Below the pieces are notes generated by a model, which did no database searches, was not told the origin of the DNA, and saw nothing but the letters and a program-made list of their open reading frames with translations. A program made the translations under genes and the position numbers. From Hybos culiciformis (taxonomy: Eukaryota > Arthropoda > Insecta > Diptera > Hybotidae), in contig OZ023273.1 of the NCBI GenBank assembly GCA_964007475.1, positions 61,089,834 to 61,153,833 on the forward strand: a stretch of 64,000 nucleotides of DNA, written 5' to 3'. The first letter of the stretch is position 1. Each line of letters opens with the position of its first letter. Below, piece after piece: positions 58,968 to 64,000 of this stretch.

Positions 58968-61434
58968 ATAGGTAGCTCTGATGAAATAAAGATTATCTGA
59001 CCAAAAATATGCAAAAAACATTCTGTTCAAAATAGGTAGCTCTGGCGAAATAAAGATTATAATACCAAAAATTTTGGGTAGGCAGCTACGGGCCCTGCTC
59101 GTCCCGGCTCAAAATTTACAAAAAAAAATGTTTTCAAAAATAGGTAGCTCCGGTGAAATAAAGACTATCTGACCAAAAATTTTGGGTAGGCAGCTACGGG
59201 CCCTGCTCGTCCCGGCTCAAAATTTACAAAAAAAAATGTTTTCAAAAATAGGTAGCTTCGGTGAAATAAAGACTATCTGACAAAAATTTTGGCTAGAGAG
59301 CTGCGGTTAGGGTCGTCCCGGCTCAAAATTTACAAAAAAATTTTTTTTTTCAAAATAGGTAGCTTCGGTGAAATAAAGATTACCTGACCAAAAATATTGG
59401 GTGGTGAGCTGCGGTTAGGGTTGTCCCGGCTCAAAATTTATAAAAAAAAAAAAAAATTGAAAATAGGTAGCCGTGGTGAAATAAAGATTATCTGACCAAC
59501 AATTTTGAGTAGGGAGTTACGGTCCCCGCTCGTCCAGGCTCAAAATTTACAAAAAAAAAAGTTTTCAAAATAGGTAGTTTCGATGAAATAAAGACTATCT
59601 GACCAAAAATTTTAGGTACGCAGGGTTGGACTGGCCCACCGGGACACCGGGACATTTCCCGGTGGGCCGGTAATATTTGGGCCGATAAATTAAAACTTTT
59701 TATTACTAATTATTTTAAAGATACAATGGAATCTGATTTAAATATATTTTGATTGGAAATGATTTTGGGAAAGAATCGAAGTATAATTACCTGGAAAGTA
59801 CGATACTTAGTGCTAAACAATTAAACCTTGAAAATGCTGTAAACAGGAAAGTTGTATTCAAAAAAATATATTAATTAAAAAAGAAAACAGGGTAAAAAAA
59901 AAATTTGTTAATTGATTCGATGAGATTCCAACTAGAGTCTTTTGTGCTAGAGTCTTTTGTGCTAAAATATATTAAATGTGTGAGATTTCCGTGGCCTGCA
60001 ACTCATTTGACTTAGATTTATATAATTTAAATACTGTTTTCAATTCCAAAATTTTAGTTTATAATCGTCATGTTTGGAAAGAAAATCGAATATATATTAT
60101 TTATTCAAAAAGTGTTATTAAAATTTACAGCTCAAAACCCATATTGGTAATCAACTTAAAAAGATTTCATAAGTTTGTATTTGAATTAGTTGTGTTCCCA
60201 GAAACTTTAAAATTAAAAGCAACATTTATGATATCAGAAAATTTAGAAATTTGTTAAGGAGTTATTGAACCTTGATTGGATCGTTAAAACATCTAAAGAT
60301 ATATTCTCCTTTCCATTAGAGTGAAAATAGACGGATGGGTTCATGATTTACAAATACTTAATTTAATTCTTTCCCAATATTCCAATTTAATTAACAATAA
60401 TTCTTACAATTTTTCGTTCAGTTCCTATATTTTTTTTTTACATAGCCTATACTCTAAATAAGCATTGCATTTTTTTATATAAAGAAGCGGATAAGCAATG
60501 TATTTTTTATATGGAAAAATGGGCCGGTAGGGTAGTCCAAAACTTCCCGGTTTAATTTTTATAGCCAGTCCAACCCTGAGTACGGAGCTACTTTTAGGGT
60601 CGTCCCGGATCAAAATTTACAAAAAAATTTTTTTGTCAAAATAGGTAGCTTCGGTCAAATAAGATTACCTGACCAAAAATTTTGGCTAGAGAGCTGCGGT
60701 TAGGGTCGTCCCGGCTCAAAATTTACAAAAACAATTTTTTTTTCAAAATAGGTAGCTTCGGTGAAATAAAGATCACCTGACCAAAAATATTGGGTGGGGA
60801 GCTGCGGTTAGGGTCTTCCCGGCTCAAAATATTCAAAAAAAATTTCAAAATAGGTAGCTTCGGTGAAATAAAGATTACCTGACAAAAAATTTTGGGGAGG
60901 AAGCTACGGTTAGGGTCGTCTCGGCTCAAAATTTGCAAAAAAATTTTTTTTTCAAAATAGGTAGCTTCGGTCAAATAAAGATTACCTGACCAAAAAATTT
61001 GGCTAGGGAGCTGCGGTTAGGGTCTTCCCGGCTCAAAATATGCAAAAAAAAAAATTTTTCAAAATAGCTAGCTCCGGTGAAATAAATATTACCTGACCAA
61101 AAATATTTACAAAAAAAAATTTTCAAAATAGGTAGCTTCGGTTAAATAAGGATTACCTGACCAAAAATTTTGGGGAGGGAGCTGCGGTTAGGGTCGTCCC
61201 GGCTCAAAATTTACAAAAAAATTCTTTTTTCAAAATAGGTAGCTTTGGTCAAATAAAGATTACCTGACCAAAAATTTGGTTAGGCAGCTGCGGTTAGGGT
61301 CTTCCCGGCTCAAAATATGCAAAAAAAAATTGTTTTCAAAATAGGTAGCTCCAGTGAAATAAAGATTACCTGACAAAAAATTTTGGGGAGGGAGCTACGA
61401 TTAGGGTCGTCCTGGCTCAAATTTTACAAAAAAA
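58968..61434. repeat. 107-bp tandem satellite array, interrupted
   Basis: About 15 units start with AATAGGTAGCTTCGGTGAAA, then a GATTACCTGACCAAAAATTTT box, an AGGGAGCTGCGGTTAGGGTC box, CGTCCCGGCTCAAAATTTAC and a poly(A)/poly(T) linker. Start-to-start spacings are 102-108 bp, mostly 107, except two of 64 bp (near 58971 and 61067) that lack about 43 bp. The array is split by the hAT at 59621-60578 and ends where the 61435 foldback begins. Open frames inside it are repeat artefacts. Confidence 0.92.
59621..60578. mobile_element. hAT element inserted in the satellite array
   Basis: CAGGGTTGGACTGGCCCACC at the left and, inverted, CAGGGTTGGACTGGC at the right give near-perfect terminal repeats. 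Flanking TAGGTACG and AGTACGGA are a target duplication shifted by a one-base indel. Removing the 958 bp restores a satellite unit of about the normal length. An internal hairpin CCGGGACATTTCCCGG lies near the left end. The plus-strand frame at 59976-60257 (93 codons) has no recognisable domain. Confidence 0.85.
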
Positions 61435-62701
61435 CACACGAAGCAGTCATAGAACTGCCGACAGAAGTTAATTCTTAAAAGATTGAAACTATGAAATAAC
61501 AGTGGCTACAAATGATGGGCTACTCAGTACAAAATGTAAATTAAATTAAAAATTAATTTTATTGAAATCAAGATTTTGTATTGTTACTTTTTATTTTAAT
61601 TTACATTTTGTACAGCCCATCATTTGTAGCCCCTGTTATTTTATAGTTTGAATCTTTTAAGTATTAACTTCTGTCGGCAGTTCTATGCTGGGGTGGAATT
61701 ATGTAACTTTGTAGTCTTTGTGACAATCGACATTTTCAAACACGATCAATTTCTATGGACAATGAAAATTATGCTTCTATGTATCTAATCATCATCGTCA
61801 TTTTGAAATAAAAAGGTAGTAAAACTCAATAAATATCTTGAAAGGATAACTAGTTTATAAAGTAAACCCTAAATTATAAAATATTTGTAAAATTTGTAGA
61901 GGAAAAGCGAAGAATTGTGTACCGACTTTTCTAAAATTTTGTAGTCAATTGTCGATAAAAAAAATTTGCTTCCTTTAATTTAAATTATCGTGAATTGTCT
62001 ATCAAAATAAAACGACAGCTATTTTTTGGTCGTTTCTATAGTAAACGAACGTCGATTTGGCTGAAATTTGGGGAGGAGGTGGATGCGATGACTAAACCTC
62101 GAAATCCAAAAGGATTTTTCCACGAAAGCCCCCGTTTCGGAAATATGACCCACCAAATTTTTCATATGTTTCATACACAGGAAATTTTTTTTTGCTCCTA
62201 TTTGCCCTATTTTTGGAGAGGGGGTAGATGAGTAGCCCCGAATGTCAAATCCAAACAATTTTTTCGGAACAATCTTATTTGGTATGTATGAAAACTTTGG
62301 GGGCCATATTTCCGGAACGGAGGGTTTCCTGAAAAAATCCTCTTGGACTTGGGGGTTTGGTCACCGCCTCTACGTCCCCACCAAGTTTCAGCGAAATCGA
62401 ATCTCAACACTCATCTGCACTTTAGCCAAATTCTCTACATTTTTTTTTTTTTTCAAAACGATTAAACGAAAATTCGCGATCTTTTTACGTGAAGCAAAGA
62501 AGTCGACATGGGCGCTTTTATGAACGAGGTCGACAAATATTTAACATTTTTTTGGTTAATTTCTCAATAAAATTATGAGAAATGAATTTTCCAGCTTTTA
62601 AAATTACATGAAGCAAAAAGTCGACAATTGTTAAAATTTGTGACAATTGTCGATTGTCGACCGGTGACAATTGTTATATGATTCCACCCCTGCTTCGTGT
62701 G
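61435..62701. mobile_element. Foldback element with CACACGAAGCAG ends, carrying a nested insertion
   Basis: The left arm (61435-61550) contains CACACGAAGCAGTCATAGAA and CTGCCGACAGAAGTTAA. The right arm has the inverse at 61590-61687, but its outermost piece, CTTCGTGTG, lies only at 62693-62701. The 1-kb gap in the right arm is the nested element at 61691-62689. Confidence 0.75.
61691..62689. mobile_element. Nested element with GGGTGGAATTATGTAAC ends and CTG flanks
   Basis: GGGTGGAATTATGTAAC and, inverted, GGGTGGAATCATATAAC border 999 bp, with CTG on both sides (61688-61690, 62690-62692). The intact left arm of the host foldback predicts one CTG at this site, which supports the reading. Inside lies a second imperfect inverted repeat (about 62043-62150 against 62295-62405; shared GATTTGGCTGAAA-like and TTCCGGAAATATGG-like blocks). 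No transposase frame; class unknown. Confidence 0.7.
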
Positions 62702-62852
62702 CTTTTTTTTTTTTACTTTTGAATCTGTAGTTGTAGAAATACGCAATTTACGATAATAAGGTGAATTTTTATAAATATTAAAAAAAAATGCATATTTTTC
62801 AAAAGGGCTTGACGTATTTTGAACATGATACTTTTTAATTAATCTATATGCA
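62702..62852. other. Spacer between repeat block and retroviral LTR
   Basis: AT-rich. The last four bases before the LTR, TGCA, would be the 4-bp target duplication of the retrovirus, but the other copy is outside the window. Confidence 0.4.
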
Positions 62853-63137
62853 AGTTAAATTCTTCTTTTTAAAATAAAGAATATTTTCGTTTGTTTGAAG
62901 ATACTTTGTATTTTCTCTTTTAACTCTATTAACAAACTAAAACTTAAATTAAATTAAAATATGATTTTACTTCTAAATTGAAAGACAAATGTGCTGACAT
63001 TGTCATAAATTGCATTTGTCTGTATTAGATTGTGTTACAAATAAAATATGCTTTATATAAAAAGAGAATTAAAATTTTTATCAATTTTTTGGCCGGATAC
63101 GTATTTAATAAAACTGCTGACCTAGCGTCTGTTAACT
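62853..63137 (-). repeat. 3' LTR of an errantivirus-like endogenous retrovirus
   Basis: On the minus strand it begins AGTTAACAGACG directly after a polypurine tract and ends GAATTTAACT, giving the AGTTAA...TTAACT inverted ends typical of gypsy-group errantiviruses. A TTATATAAAG TATA-like box lies at about 63052-63061 (minus strand). The 285-bp length is inferred from end motifs; the 5' LTR is not in the window. Confidence 0.65.
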
Positions 63138-63147
63138 TCTCCCTCCT
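63138..63147 (-). other. Polypurine tract
   Basis: Minus-strand AGGAGGGAGA sits between the env stop codon and the LTR start. It would prime plus-strand DNA synthesis during reverse transcription. The tract overlaps the A-rich stop codon region. Confidence 0.75.
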
Positions 63148-64000
63148 TTAAACTGAGGACGTCCCGGCTTCAATATGTTCTATGATATCATTCACACTTT
63201 TGGCATTGATTGTTATATTCCCGGTTCTTCTAACTCTTGCAACCTCCAAGATCTTCATAAAGCAAAAACACATTGGAAACAGAATGGCAAGTGAAATAAT
63301 TATCCACCATTTTTCCGAGAAGCTTGAAATATCTCGTTGCATTGTTTGTATTTGATTGGTGTTATCGACATGAATTCTATGCAGATATGGTAGCGATAAA
63401 CTTTCTTTATGCTCGCTGAGCCTCATCGATAATGTTTTTGGCGGATGTGGCTCGATATAAACAGATTGCTTTTTCACTTTGTAAACCGTGCCATTAATCC
63501 TGATGTAATTTGAAAATGTAACCACTAGCGTTCCCTTTACTGTTATTTCTTGCTGATCCAAAAACGTTGTTTTATCCACATCATTAAGAATGATTGTCCC
63601 TTCATCAACTTGCTGAACTAATGGTAGGTGATCAGCAATTTCTGTTTGGCATGTAGCTACGTTTTTGTTGAGTAATTGTAAAAGACACTTTACATCAGTG
63701 GGTCGGCAGAACTTAAGTGAAGAATCTGATGAGTTCACACATTCCATCAATGGTTGGATGTCATTATTTAAACATTGCGCAGCTTTGTTGGTCTCTAATT
63801 TTGGTATCATATTGTTGTGGCTCACCGGAAAAATTTTTAGAAAATTACAAAAATTTTGAATTTGTGGGATTTTTAAAACATAGTGCATTAAATTAGAATC
63901 TTGCAAATTTTTGACTTGCGATACAGACAGTAAATTACTTATAATAACAAGAAAATCGTCGGAATCGATCAAATGTCTTAATTCTAAATGATCTAAAATT
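63148..64000 (-). CDS. Errantivirus-type envelope protein, C-terminal part (cut by window edge)
   Basis: The minus-strand frame is open from the right edge (64000) to TAA at 63148-63150, about 283 codons, without stops or frameshifts. It shows a Cys-containing ectodomain, an amphipathic segment (about 63325-63400) just before a hydrophobic membrane span (WWIIISLAILFPMCF, about 63255-63305), and a cytoplasmic tail of about 35 residues starting at KILEVARVRR. The layout and the position just before the polypurine tract and LTR fit the Env of insect gypsy-group endogenous retroviruses, whose Env is related to baculovirus F fusion proteins. The N-terminal part, furin site and fusion peptide lie outside the window. 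Identification rests on pattern and context, not on a search. Confidence 0.75.
   Translation of the reverse strand, partial: ILDHLELRHLIDSDDFLVIISNLLSVSQVKNLQDSNLMHYVLKIPQIQNFCNFLKIFPVSHNNMIPKLETNKAAQCLNNDIQPLMECVNSSDSSLKFCRPTDVKCLLQLLNKNVATCQTEIADHLPLVQQVDEGTIILNDVDKTTFLDQQEITVKGTLVVTFSNYIRINGTVYKVKKQSVYIEPHPPKTLSMRLSEHKESLSLPYLHRIHVDNTNQIQTMQRDISSFSEKWWIIISLAILFPMCFCFMKILEVARVRRTGNITINAKSVNDIIEHIEAGTSSV

Noticed and set aside
59976..60257. 93-residue frame inside the satellite-splitting hAT
   Set aside because: No transposase motif was recognised; kept only as a note in the hAT entry.
62019..62523. Overlapping frames on both strands near 62.0-62.5 kb
   Set aside because: They are mirror products of an internal inverted repeat in a transposon-like element.
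1..64000. CRISPR array, bacterial operons, rRNA genes
   Set aside because: Tandem repeats here are minisatellite or satellite type without unique spacers, and the spliced receptor gene shows a eukaryotic genome; no rRNA-like sequence was seen.

Overview
The window looks like an insect nuclear genome segment, most likely dipteran. It is very AT-rich, has long introns and intergenic stretches, and carries many transposable-element remains. The one cellular gene I can identify is the NMDA-type glutamate receptor subunit 1 gene (Nmdar1, + strand). Thirteen exons between 32993 and 52155 splice in a consistent frame into 2760 nt, that is 919 codons plus a stop, with GT/AG at every junction. The dipteran leaning rests on remembered resemblance to the Drosophila protein around the M4-C-tail junction and at the C-terminus; no alignment was run. 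The exon or exons for the signal peptide and first residues are not recognisable in the window.

Layout. 1-1563: left edge cut through an LTR retrotransposon on the minus strand, with an uninterrupted 424-codon gag-protease frame and a putative 5' LTR. 1.7-32.9 kb: no recognisable protein-coding host exon except one weak micro-exon candidate at 10759-10791. This part holds two hAT deletion derivatives with perfect 8-bp target duplications, a long inverted repeat, a TTAA-flanked element, a PIF/Harbinger-like MITE, three LINE remnants, foldback modules, a minisatellite and an assembly gap (24075-24274). 33-52.2 kb: Nmdar1, whose introns carry a small hAT, a CATATCGTCGG-ended MITE family (one copy nested in a hAT), a Helitron-like element with a 7-bp repeat array, and a two-module foldback. 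52.2-57.8 kb: 3' flank with three degenerate inverted-repeat elements. 57.8-62.7 kb: a dense repeat block. It has a 1.02-kb foldback with a 9-bp target duplication built from palindromic GTTACGG/CCGTAAC arrays, a tRNA-like SINE inside it, a 107-bp tandem satellite split by a hAT, and a foldback with another element nested in its arm. 62.85-64.0 kb: right edge cut through the 3' end of an errantivirus-like endogenous retrovirus (env, polypurine tract, LTR) on the minus strand.

Nmdar1 would encode the glycine-binding obligate subunit of the NMDA receptor, with ATD, S1, M1, M2 pore loop, M3, S2, M4 and a short C-tail. The mobile elements do not interrupt any exon seen here. Many nesting relations can be read directly, so the order of several insertions can be inferred.
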